Assembly: GCA_945859605.1 (NCBI GenBank) | Contig: OX243821.1 | Location: forward strand, 21,537,505-21,601,504 | Length of the DNA stretch: 64,000 bases | From: Lumbricus rubellus | Taxonomy: Eukaryota > Annelida > Clitellata > Crassiclitellata > Lumbricidae | Reading direction: 5' to 3' | Shown here: positions 22,614 to 36,966 of the stretch, piece after piece | Numbering within the stretch: position 1 is the first letter of the stretch | How the letters are laid out: the number at the start of each line of letters is the position of its first letter | Program-made: the position numbers and the translations under genes | The notes under the pieces: model-generated | Seen by the model: the letters and a program-made list of their open reading frames with translations, nothing else | Told to the model about the DNA's origin: nothing | The model's database searches: none

Positions 22614-22864
22614 GGAGACTTTGCACCTGTTTCAACGCTTATCTATTTGCACTCAAAGATTTAACGCCATAGCCTTCAGCCGGGGCACATTCGCACAACT
22701 CGCCGGGGTTGAGGACGACTGATCACATACTTATTAATGCATATACATGTACATTTGTTGCACATTATGCTAGTGTTTTGACAGCGGTTCAGTGGTTATC
22801 AGGCACAGCCAATTGGTTTTAGCACTGATTGAAACGGAAATAAAAGATGGTGTTATAATAATAA

Positions 22865-25654
<2,790 letters not shown>

Positions 25655-25858
25655 CAGGGCTGTTTTTAAGGAATTTTTAGAACTGCACAGCTTCTTCTTT
25701 CCTTTCCCATCCTCCATGGTAAATTACTCCCATTTGAAGGAAAATGGCCTTTTTCAAGTAGTTTTAACTGCATAGAAGTGCTTCTACTGTTCTACAACTG
25801 CACAAATCCAGTTAGAACTGCACATTTTGTGTACAACTGCACGTTAAATAAAGCCCTG
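25655..25858. mobile_element. hAT-like MITE (CAGGGC family), copy 2, 8-bp TSD
   Basis: Termini CAGGGCTGTTTTTAAGG and TTAAATAAAGCCCTG. Perfect duplication TCTGATCC at 25647-25654 and 25859-25866. This is the best-preserved TIR pair of the family. Confidence 0.94.
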
Positions 25859-26179
25859 TCTGATCCTCCACCCTCCAATTCCCGACCCAGACGACACACG
25901 GCTTATTAGCTGTTTCCACTTTCCACCCCTCTGATCCTATGGTAACTCGACCCGGACCACCACGTACTACTCTTCAGGACAATCCTTTTGACTCAACGCA
26001 GCGCTCGTGAATAAGCTGGGGCACCGCTTTGAAGTTTAGAGATTACGATAACGATATCGAAATTACTATCCCAATAAATTACTATTATGTTTTAAGCTTG
26101 TGATGTCAACTGGCATTTATATTAGAGCTTACATCATATTTCTGTTATGAGCATTGTGATACCCAGTGTCATACATATA

Positions 26180-26584
26180 CACTGTGTCCCAATAAATCGG
26201 GACCCCTTTTTATAATGTGAATAAAACAGTCAAATCTTAATCGATTTTCAAAATTTTAAAACTGCTTTTATCCTGAGATAATTATCTTACACTGATTCAA
26301 ATATGAAGTTTCTGGCATGAATATTGACGTCACAATTACGTCATTTACATCAGAGAATTCATATGTTAAGTACCGAACACAACTTTTTTGGTACTTAACA
26401 TTGGAATTCTCTGATGCAAATAACGTAATTGTGACGTCAATATTCATGCCAGAAACTTCATATTTGAATCAGTGGAAGATAATTATCTCAGTATAAAAAC
26501 AGTTTTGAAATTTTGAAAATCGATTAAGGTTTGCCTGTTTTATTCACATTATAAAAAGGGGTCCCGATTTATTGGGACACAGTG
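26180..26584. mobile_element. Tc1/mariner-like 405-bp foldback MITE
   Basis: The termini CACTGTGTCCCAATAAATCG and its reverse complement are flanked by TA on both sides (26178-26179 and 26585-26586). Almost the whole element is one inverted repeat: arms of about 195 bp around a ~16-nt centre near 26375-26390. Few mismatches separate the arms, so it is young or maintained by foldback. Confidence 0.93.
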
Positions 26585-26586
26585 TA

Positions 26587-27540
26587 CATTATCTGTTAAT
26601 GAACCACAATGCCATCTTGTTACGTAGAATAACGCTACGTTTTGCTACAGACAGTTATCGTCATTTTTCAGTGATGCGATATTCTCTTACATTTATTTTC
26701 TTTAGGATGGCTTAAGCCAACTCGCGTGCTCTACCGAATCTTACCCCATCCGACGAGGTTTATTCTTTCCGGTCAAAGGAAGCCCTGCTAAAATAATGAC
26801 AGACGAAATGAACTTTCCCTAGGCGGTTGTCGTTCCACCCTCCCCTCAACACCCTCCACCCCTCTCCCAATTCAATTCACCCCCTCCAATACCCTCCTTT
26901 GGCTTCCCGACCCGTTGCACGCGAAAGGGCTTCCTGCCAACTCGATCGGCGCGACCCCTAGCACGGTAGCACACCGCCTTCGATAAATAGTAATATCCGA
27001 CGTCATATCCGGTCTGGCGCTGAGACTGCTGGGTGAATCGGTAACCTTAGTAACGGATGGAGAGAGTTTAAATACTTCACCGTAAGACAACGAGTAATAA
27101 TTATTTTAAAAGAATTACGATCAGTGATGCAGCTCCAAATTTTAAGAAAAGCCAAGATGGGGTCTGAAAAAAAGCCAAGAAAAGCCAAGTTCATAATTAT
27201 GGACTATGTCACCTGTTTTATTTCAACAGAAGCTATTTTATCCGATAAATTGAGATGCACAAAATCAATTATTCGCCCATAATGATCCTGTGAGCCTTTA
27301 AAGCTGACTTGTTTGCATTATTTTATTATGAAACAGAACATTTCTATTGTTATTAAAATAAATATCTGTGATCAGCTTATCATTTATCTTTAGGCCTAGG
27401 CTATTTGCGATTTTTGCGCGGAATCTCGCGAAATTGCACGTGACGTCACAAACAACTAATATGCAGAGAGAAAGCCGTTCAGAGAATAATAATAAGTCGG
27501 ATAAATTCTAGTCAGTAGATGGAGCCATACATGTAGTTAT
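26587..27540. other. Non-coding DNA with CpG-rich block (26.75-27.08 kb)
   Basis: No exon recognised. AAAGCCAAG words recur at 27150-27190 and 27713-27720, on either side of the 31-bp minisatellite. Confidence 0.4.
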
Positions 27541-27690
27541 ATTACTGCTAAGATTATTGTTATTTTAGTGGATTACTGCTTAAATTATTGTTATTTAGTG
27601 GATTATTGCTTAAATTACTGTTATTTAGTGTATTATTGCTTAAATTATTGTTATTTAGTGTATTATTGCTGATATTGTTGTTATTTAGTG
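27541..27690. repeat. ~31-bp minisatellite, about five units
   Basis: Units read TTATTGTTATTTAGTGGATT with a TACTGCTTAAA linker; small length and base differences. Confidence 0.9.
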
Positions 27691-27839
27691 GGCAGAAAAA
27701 AACAAGTGAAAAAGCCAAGGTCCTAAAAATAGATGTCATTCTATTAATTTAAATTTTCATATTAATTATTGTTTAATTCGTTGAATTTCCTCCATTAATT
27801 TTCTAAAGAAATCGTCGAGAAACCAAAATTAATGAAAAA

Positions 27840-28010
27840 GATGCGAAGAAATACATCATTCTTCATCTCCTCATCTTTATCATCTTCTTCCTCATCCTTC
27901 TCATCCTCTTCATGCTCCTCCTCATCTTCGTCCAGTTCTTCTTCCTCATTTCTTCCTCATCCACTCCCTCCTCAGTCCTCCTCCTCGTCGTCGTCCACTT
28001 CATCAGTTGT
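27840..28010. repeat. TC-rich (TCATCC/TCCTCA) low-complexity tract
   Basis: Gives poly-Ser frames; judged non-coding. Confidence 0.8.
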
Positions 28011-28249
28011 GCATTAAAGCGTGTCGTTCGTCTGTCCACAGCATCTTCAGCGAACCGTTAAAGACGCTGAATGATAATTATTAGTCATCAACAGATAGAC
28101 AATCACTTAGTAAAGACAACAACATATTGTTCAACGAACACCATCGACCACTGACTACTAATCACTAGGCACAACCCATCCCTCCATTCATACAATAGAA
28201 CCAGCTTTTGAAACGTCAACGCCCTATATCTGTGTTTCTGTATTAAGCG

Positions 28250-28251
28250 TG

Positions 28252-28292
<41 letters not shown>

Positions 28293-28352
28293 CCAGCTTT
28301 TCCATCGTTCTTTTCTCTGGTTGAAGTACATGTATGTATGAGACAAATAAGA

Positions 28353-28437
<85 letters not shown>

Positions 28438-28438
28438 G
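28250..28438. repeat. Inverted (CTGT)n / (CAGA)n pair
   Basis: A CTGT array at 28250-28292 and a longer CAGA array at 28355-28438 are complementary and separated by about 62 bp. GACCGACCGACC repeats follow at 28668-28692. Confidence 0.93.
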
Positions 28439-28699
28439 TGACGGTAGAAACAGTCAGACAGATAGATAAAAAGAGGGGCAGATAGATAGATACTGAGATG
28501 AGACAGAGACAAACAAACAGACATAGAGAGAGGCTTGGAGGGTAATGAAGCAAGCCAACCAGATAGAATATTCCCTTGTATACGGTCGATTAAATACAAC
28601 TGTTCGCCGTTTTAGACGAGTCTTCAACATTAGACTAATGGTCTAAGCGTGTTACTCGCAATAACACACCGACCGACCGACAGACCGACCGACTCTGCA

Positions 28700-29097
28700 A
28701 GCAGGTCTCGTCCCTCCGTCCTCCGCCCAGCGTTCCTCTCGGCTGCCTGGTCACCAAGGTCTGCGTGCTGTTATCATTTGGCGTCGGTCGGTGTGAAGGC
28801 TATTCGGGACCTCGGCGAAATGATATCCTGGAATGGAATAATGTAAGCTTACAGAAAAATATAAGATAGGATCGGATATAGCAAAATAGTACGGAACGGT
28901 TATAGAAATAGGCCTAAATGGATTGGAATATAACAGAATATAACCGATATGGCTGGGAAGTAAACGGCAAGTCCTGCGATACACTGGCCTCGTATCCAGG
29001 ACCTTGGACATTACAAAGGAGATGAGCGCCTCCCTGTGTTCCACATGGAACTGGACGGACTTTGATTTTAACCGATATGAGAGAACGTACATGTATG
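28700..29097. other. Non-coding DNA with short hairpin repeat
   Basis: AAGTCCTGCGATACACTGGC followed by CTCGTATCCAGGACCTTGG at 28969-29007 is also present at 39432-39470. No exon recognised. Confidence 0.45.
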
Positions 29098-29333
29098 TAG
29101 CTGTACGGTATTGTATGTATGAGCATATTATAGCACTCCTTCAATATTACTACTCAAAGGCGCTCCCAACTACAGCGCAGACACTGAATGGGAGTTTCAC
29201 ACCGAAGCTCACGAGCAACTGCCAGTGAATGACATGCTCAGGGTCCATACGCGGCAGCGGCTTTAGGCGGATTCGAACCCTCAACCTTCCAGCCCCCAAG
29301 GCACCAAACAAACACCTACACCACCCCGCCACA
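29098..29333 (-). mobile_element. tRNA-derived SINE (family 1), diverged
   Basis: Reverse orientation: ATTATAGCACTCCTTCAA, CTCAAAGGCGCTCCC, GGCGGATTCGAACCCTC and CCTACACCACCCCGCC in the usual order. Confidence 0.75.
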
Positions 29334-29655
29334 CAATATATTTTTGACAAGTAAAAATTAGTTTTTCTTACATAAATGTTTACAATAATCATACTTCTAC
29401 TTTTGCGCCAGAACTGCATTGGTCAGATTGCGTCAGACAATGATTCGGATGGAAGTCTCTTAAACACCTCTTTCAAGAATGAAGCTAGCATATAAGTTAA
29501 AGCGGAAACATAGGAAGTAATTAAAGTGATCGCTCATTATCAATTTTTATGACAAAACCACAACCGGTAGCAAAGCTGAGAAATTACATGTACATGTATG
29601 CGGACAGTCAACAGGAGGGTCTAAACTCTAACGGAAGAGTCTCAAGGCATGGCAA

Positions 29656-29990
29656 TATTCCTACATTGCAGATGATGTGCAAGTATATGGGTCTCCTTCA
29701 TCCCAGTTACTCTTAGTTGAACGCATTCAGTCTCTCTCAAGTTCTCTTCACTCATGGATGTCATCAAATCGTCTCTCTCTTAATGCATCCAAAACCCAGT
29801 TTATTTGGTTTGGCACACCCCAGCACCTTTCTAAAATTGATTTTGTTCTTCTCGCAGAATTATTTCTTCACTACACCTTCTCCTCGACTGTTCGTGATCT
29901 GGGTGTTACCTTGGATAGTTCCCTTTCTTTTAAGGACCATATATTTAATCTTACATGGAGAAAAGAGAAGGGCGACGATAATGTCACGTA
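29656..29990 (+). pseudogene. Non-LTR reverse transcriptase fragment (CR1/L2-like)
   Basis: Reads YIADDVQVYGSP, SLHSWMSSNRLSLNASKTQF and VRDLGVTLDSSLSFKDHI in one plus-strand frame. The first block holds the catalytic xADD motif (the canonical Tyr is replaced by Ile at this alignment). The others are the conserved WM..N.L.LN..KT..I.FG and V..LGV.LD..LSF..HI blocks after it. It ends by running into GAGAAAAGAGAAGGGCGACG, a copy of the short dispersed motif. A fragment only; it lacks the endonuclease and most of the RT. Confidence 0.8.
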
Positions 29991-30289
29991 ATTTCATCCA
30001 CCACACCTTAGCCTCATTCAATGCCTTTTACAAAAAGAAGGACAACGCCATGAAATTTTGTCCCATCGGAAACTGTTTCCTTGATCTCGATTTATCACCA
30101 CACCCGGATAACGACCGCGCGGCTGACCGGATACATTATGATCGGTCACAATCTAACTACTCACCCGTTAGAAGAAGCAATGAAGCGAATCGAAGTAGAT
30201 ACTGTAAGCGGAAGGGAGAAGAATAGACAGCAGGCGGATTAGGGATGAGGGACGCCCGCTCGGTCGGTTAAAGAGCCCCGAGTCTACGT

Positions 30290-30370
30290 GTTTGTGTGTG
30301 TGTGTGTGTGTGTGTGTTTGTGTGTGTTTGTGTGTGTGTGCGTGTGTGTGTGTTTGTGTGTGCGTGTTTG

Positions 30371-30410
<40 letters not shown>
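30290..30410. repeat. (GT)n microsatellite
   Basis: GT with TT and GC interruptions. Confidence 0.95.
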
Positions 30411-30497
30411 TGCGCACCCGTATGGTTGTGTTCAATGCAAGTTTTATAAGGACGTATAGAATAAAACAGGCCTACAATGGAATAGATTGCAATGTGA

Positions 30498-30700
30498 TTC
30501 GATAGAATAGAATAGAATAGAATAGAATAGAATAAAATAAAATGGAAAATTAATTAATGCAATGCAATAGAATAGAATAGAATATAATAAAATAGAATAG
30601 AATAGAATAGAATAGAATAGAATAGAATAGAATAGAATAGAATAGAATAGGATAAGATGGAAAATTAATGCATGTAATGCAATAGAATAGAAAGAAAATA
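30498..30700. repeat. (GAATA)n / (AGAAT)n array
   Basis: Two pentanucleotide blocks separated by a repeated GGAAAATTAAT..AATGCAATAG segment (30543 and 30658). Confidence 0.93.
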
Positions 30701-31007
30701 GTAAGATGAGATATAGATTGGATAGAATTAGAATTTAATAGAACGGAATAGAAAGAACACGATAGAAGGCAGAAGACAGGATATGATGTAAACCGACTTT
30801 CAATTGTAGACTAGTCAAATATAAAAGAGACCCCTTTAGATTCTCATAACCATGAGACTTGGCCGACCTATCCGAAAAACTCGGAGATCTATCTATGAGC
30901 AATCCATTCATGTGATGCAGCTGATGCTGCCACGGTCTCCCATCCTGCCTCATTCAACGCTTAATCGTTCATTCATTCATTCAATTAATTTTATATCTGA
31001 ATCATCA

Positions 31008-31395
31008 CCATCATCATCATCATCATCCTCATCGTCCGTGGGTTCAACACCCGTTGGTGTCAATCGCAAGTTTCACTGTTTTTCTCCATTTACTCTTCTC
31101 CTGTGCTATTAGACTGAGTCCGTGTATGTCCATGCCACACCAATCCCTTACATCGTCCAACCATTCTCTACTTGGTCTTCCTCTGATTCGCGTACCATCG
31201 GTCATTCCGAATATGGTCTGCTTTACTAGTCGGTTGTTGTTCATCCTGCATACAATCATGTCCGAAGAAATTGAGCTTCCTTTCCATTATTTGAAGTATG
31301 ATGTTTCTGGTGTTTTTCACTCTTTTGCGTACTTCCTTGTTCGTTATCTTCTGCTGCCATCTGATGCGTAATGTCCTTCTGTAGCATCTCATCTC
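31008..31395 (-). pseudogene. RTE/BovB-like LINE ORF C-terminus with trinucleotide tail
   Basis: Minus-strand frames give MRCYRRTLRIRWQQKITNKE, ERKLNFFGHDC (31168-31392) and, after a frameshift, GRPSREWLDDVRDWCGMDIH with IAQEKSKWRKTV (31044-31259). These match the conserved C-terminal block of RTE-type reverse-transcriptase ORFs: RR.LRI.W...TN.EV...I..RKL.FFGH...GRP...WLDD...W....AQ.R..WR. The element's 3' side (lower coordinates) ends in a GATGATGAT run at 31000-31025, as expected for such tails. Frameshifted, so inactive. Confidence 0.75.
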
Positions 31396-31399
31396 GAAT

Positions 31400-33047
31400 G
31401 CTAATAGTTTGTCTTTGTCATGTTTGCGTATATATCTGAATCAGTGAACAATAATATTGAGACTGGCAACTTGTGAAACTCAGACTAAAACTTTTGTCAA
31501 AACTGAAACAGCACAGAATCTGTAAAGGAACTTTGCATGCACTACTTACCAGTGTTTAGCAGCATACCGGTAATATTATCTTTTGGTAAGGTCGCCTTCT
31601 TTTTCGCCATGACTATAACGCGCATTCGGGAGTTCTTTCTTTTAAAACCTTGCTCAGTTTATACTTTTTACCTAGTTTGGTCTTAAATCCCCGTATTATG
31701 CTTTGAAAATTACAAATTTGTGTGGCCAGGTTTATTTAAGGAAAATTGTAAAACATAAAACCGGTGTTTAAGCGGGCAATTCTTTTTGATTGATTAACTC
31801 ACTGCGATGACGGAAAATAATATTTCCTCATTCGTCAGATGCCACTATTGTTATTATTATTATTACCAATTGGTTTCCACCTGTATTCCGGTCTCTTTCC
31901 ACCGAAAGACGCTTTTTTTCTTTATCACGGAAGCCGCTGTCTGACGTTGAATCCGAAAAGAAACCTCTGTGGCGCCACCTTCCGAAAGGGAAATTGATTT
32001 GTCAGTTGTCACAACCTGTCAGAGCAAACGACATAGAAATGATTTTGACGCAGCAGTAATTATTATTATTGTAGGCCTATACCGTTATACGTCCGTGCGT
32101 TTGTGACCTGCCGATACCTTCCACCTATTTGCTGGAAGATTCTTTAATTTAGACACTCCTCTAAGGATGGCAACATTACTGTTCCTATACAAATATATTT
32201 ATTTGGACACTGCATTAAATAGTAGCGCCGCAACTTTTCATACATTGTCAGTGCCAGTCACTAGACTGGAAAACGGAGGAGGGTGACAGTCATCACGTTT
32301 GATATGACTCGTTTAATGTGTAATATGTTTCATAAGCTTGAAGAATGTTCAAAAATGTAGTCCCTGAGTTTTCTATAATTTTTTGTACAAAAAGCGTTGA
32401 TTGAAATGAAAATAACTAATTCTGCCGGCAATGGCCTCAAATGCATACTGACTGTTCAAATTTGCATTAAAAAGTTTCACTTTTTCATTGTTTATCAGGT
32501 TGTGTACTCCAGAAGTGGCTGCTTGACATGATGTGTAGTTTTTAAAAAAAATTAATGAAGCTGGCCAGAAGTTAAATGATAAACATTTTTATAATTAATC
32601 AATTTAATTAAGCATTGAAATTCACAGCCCTAATTTAAAGATAATGATTTATACTTGCTTTGGTAAAACTCTCCGACTGTAGCAGACTATCATGTAGGCC
32701 TATGACGTGTCTTTTGTGCGGCACTGAGAATTACAGGAATTTAATCTTAGTTCAAACAACCTCTTACTTTTCAACTGCCTGCAATAAATAATATTGTCAT
32801 AGACTCCTAAGTCAGTTTTACGATTCATGGGATGGTTCAACAGCTATTCGATCAGACGCCACAACAATTTTGACAACGATAGTATTATTATTAAACTTTT
32901 CTCTGCACTGACATACTTACTTATCTCAACGTGTAAATACTAATTAATAATAGCGCTACAAAATAATCTGAATGAAAATTGAACGTTGTTGTCGTGTAGT
33001 AAAAAGGCGTAGATTTAGCAAAGTTCTGCTTTTAAATTTGTGCTGCA
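31400..33047. other. Non-coding DNA upstream of RBM41, includes its presumed promoter
   Basis: AT-rich with ATT trinucleotides at 31850-31865 and 32057-32070. A short dispersed motif copy is at 32246-32295. No TATA box could be assigned. The last ~300 bp before 33048 should hold the RBM41 start site. Confidence 0.4.
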
Positions 33048-33106
33048 ATGGCTGGGCCAGTTTCGGACAGGAATTGGGTTGCCAGTCGTGGTTCTCGCAA
33101 TGCTAG
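33048..33106 (+). CDS. RBM41: RBM41 exon 1 (start codon)
   Basis: Starts TGCAATGG and reads MAGPVSDRNWVASRGSRNA. Ends AG|GTGAGT in phase 2. Confidence 0.75.
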
Positions 33107-36100
33107 GTGAGTGATTTCCATCGCCTCATTGATAAGCGAATTGACAAGTTATGGTGATACTAAAACCCGGCCTGGTATTTCCTTGTAAACATGGATCAAC
33201 CGTTTTTTCACCATTTAGTTTCTCTTGTTTGTCATGACGATTAGACGCCGACTTTTATCTCTAACATTAGTATATCTAATTGAGCAACCACTGGTATTTA
33301 AATTCATTTAACGACTACCATTATGCATAAACAATTAAACATGATGCCATTGACCAGTTTTTTTACTGTGTATGTGTGTATAGCAATTTTAACTTACCTG
33401 CAGTTTTTTTATTGCCGAAACATATGGTTTAGTCAACTTTCATTTCCTTCTTCGTGTAATAAGTTGGGTTATGTCAACTGAGTTTTCTCGAATAAACAAA
33501 ATATGCTGCTTGATGTATTTATCCTGTTTTTGGCTTATTTAAAACGATAAAGATGTTTTTTTACCGCCATGGCATTGTCTTGAAGAGGTGTTATACCAAA
33601 TCTGTGCTTGCAGTTGCAATTAGCGTAATGTATTGTTTGTTTCAGCAAAGCGCAGTACGACATAAATGGCATGGCACGGCCGAGTGGAGTTGTGCATCGC
33701 GGCCAGAGGACACAGATGCTTCCGGAAGAGATCATCACGGAAGGAGATCGACAACTGCAGGAGTTGCTTAAGAAACAGATGAACACAAGAGTCTCTCTCG
33801 ACCAGTCAGTAGTTAATATAATAATTATGATAATGATAATAATGATAATAATTCTTTGGAACTTTTGTTAAAAGTAATAAATGATTGTATAATAATAATA
33901 AAATTAATAATAATATATATTAAAATTAAATAATAATAATAATAATAATAATAATAATTTAATAAAAATATAAAAAATAATATTATTAATTATTTGTTTA
34001 TTCAATTCACGGACTGTGCAGTATGATTGCATGATACAGTGGAGCTCATCTTCATTGTGATCATCATTGTTGTTGCACATCGTTGTCAACGTCATAATCA
34101 TTGTCATCCTCATTGTCATCATCATCATTGTCATCAACAATTTCAACATCATCCTTATAATCATTGTCATGATCATTGTCAACATCATAATCGTTGCCAT
34201 CCTCATTGTCATCATCATCATTGTCATCAACAATTTCAACATCATCCTTATAATCATTGTCATGATCATTGTCAACATCATAATCGTTGCCATCCTCATT
34301 GTCATCATCATCATTGTCGTCAACAATTTCAACATCATCCTTATAATCATTGTCATGATCATTGTCAACATCATAATCGTTGCCATCCTCATTGCCATCA
34401 TCATAGTCGTTATCATCGTTGTCATCACCTTTGCAATCATTGTAATTATCATTGTTATCATCATCATTTTCATCATTGTCATCTGCATCTTCTCATCGAC
34501 CTCACCGTTCTGGTGATCTGTCTGACTTGTAGTTAGAAAATTATGTAGAAAAGTTTATAATTTATTTATTTTAAAATCTAATACTGCAGAGAATCAAGTA
34601 CAATCAATCAATTCTTATTTTACTGAACACACCGCACAAAACAATTATGGCAGTAAAACAAAAGAATTAAGTAATCAGTTTAAACTTCAAATTCACAACT
34701 GAATAAATAAAATAATAATAATAACAATAAAATGATATTATGTATAGAAGTATAAAATTGTAGGTTGTACGTGCATTTTTATTACTTCAATTTGTTTCTA
34801 AAAAATTTGTGTCTCATAACTCTCATTAACCTTTTTGGTCTGTAATTTATGGACAGCTATTCCTAGGGGTTTCCCGAATTTCTTTCATCAGCCCTATACA
34901 GAAGTTGCCTCATAATTGATTTCATCTGTACAGCTTTCTGACAAGTCGCAAGGAGTTCTCGGAGGCGACAATTTCTCAGCCTCTCATCAACAACATCAGT
35001 GGAGAAATGACCCTTGATGGTTACGACAAATGGATGCAGAACAGCGATGAAGTTGACGAACTCAGGCAGGCTGGTCTAACGGAAGAAGAGATCGCGTTGA
35101 AACTACGCATGCAGAACAACCGTGCTGTACAGGTGGGTGTTGGTAAGGTTTTTCTCGCTTAGAGGTAAAATGCAAAAATGTATATATAGGTTTGTAAGTG
35201 AGTGCACTTATTATAGCGCCCCTTCAAGTTCTCTCAACTCAGAGGCACTCCCGAATGCAGAGCGGACACTGCATCAGAGTTTCACGCCGAAGCGCTGAGC
35301 AAGTGCGAGCGAAGGACTTGTCCAAGGTCCTTACGTGGTGACTTGAGATGGATTCGAACCTGCAACCCTTCGACTTCAGGGAAACGAACATACCCACTGC
35401 GCCAACACGCCCGACGTGCCTTTGCATATCCTACCCTGAAGAGACACTATAGAAAACTGAAAATAATAATAATCATAATAACAATAACATTTTGCCCTTT
35501 TTCTATTGTCTGTGGCTTCAAACAATCCCGTGATAATGGCTGTTCCATATCTATTGTTCCATTTCTATCGTTCCATATCTATTGTTCCAGTTCTATAGTT
35601 CCATTTCTATTGTTCCATTTCTATTGTTCCATTTCTATTGTTCCATTTCTATTGTTCCGTTTCTATTGTTCCATTTCTATAGTTCCATTTCTATTATTTC
35701 ATTTCTGTTGTTCCACTTCTATTGTTCCACTTCTATTGTTCCAGTTCGGTCGGAAGAAAAAGCCGCGCCTCGGCGTCGACCCGGTCCTCACAGCCGAGCG
35801 CATGAAAGAGATCGAGCGAAAGTTGGACGAGCACAGGTGTCGACTGCTGGCACCAACGAGATTCGCCGGCGCCAAGGTGATGTCACGACAGGAGATGGAC
35901 CTGGAGCAGGCGATAACAAAGAACCGTGAGAAGACAAAGCATTTGTCTTGTCTTGTGACGGATGGATCGAGGGTTGGCGCCGTACATCCTGATCATCCGA
36001 TCAACCACCTGGAGGAGATACTGGAAAAGGTTTCATCCAGGTGGGGTGTTGTATTGATTGCGTTTGTTGATTGATTGATTCATTGTAATAGATTGATTGA

Positions 36101-36931
36101 TGGATTGAATGACTGATTGATTTTTAGGTTGATTGATTGATTTAGATTGATTTGTAGGTTTAGTGGTTGATTGATTGATTTTGGGTTGATTGATTGTTTG
36201 GTTGATTTTTATGATGGTTGATTAGTTGATTTTTAGATTGATTGATTGATCTTTAGGTTCGTTGATTGAGTGATTGATTTTTAGGTTGATTGTTTGATCA
36301 GTTGATTTTTAAAAGTTGGTTGATTCATTCATTCATTTTCTGGTTGATTGGTTGGTTTATTGATTGATTTTTATGCTGGTTTGTTGATTGATTAATTAGT
36401 TGATTGATTGACTTTGTAGTTTTGTCATTGATTGGCTGACTGAATAAAAATTTTCCTGATTAAGTGATTGATTGATTGACCAATTAATTAAAGTTGGTAA
36501 TTGATTTTCATCCAGGATCACGAATAAGCGTCGCAAGTTGAACGCTAGCAGATCGAATTGCGCTGCTGAGGTCGGTGAAGAGCCGCGAGTTAAGAAGGTT
36601 CAACGCGAGTCTGAGGAGTTGGATTCAGACGATAGCGCAAGTCAAGAGAATTTCGACGTACCCAACCGACCGGATGGTTGGGAGAAGGTATCCCCAGTGG
36701 TACCTGAGGTATCTCCAGTGGTATGGGAGAAAGTATCTCTTCCAATGGTACGTCAGGTTGAGCCTGTGGTCTTGATGCCTGATGGTACGAAGGCGATTCA
36801 AGGCAACATTGATTCGATTCCTGAAGATGTTATACAACGTTACAAGCTGACCCTCGATCAGATTCGAGCTCTTCCGAGGTTCAAGGACTATGTACCCGGA
36901 AAACCAAACCAGGTGAGGTTTTTGCCACGAA

Positions 36932-36966
<35 letters not shown>

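Noticed and set aside
34027..34536. 149-194-codon Ile/Met/His-rich frames in RBM41 intron 2
   Set aside because: A CAT/GTC repeat block inside an intron whose flanking exons splice in phase. No domain resemblance.
35343..36074. A single 243-codon gene from 35343 to 36074
   Set aside because: Its first half is a SINE and the 14-bp minisatellite. Only 35745-36040 is exon, with a good acceptor and phase continuity.
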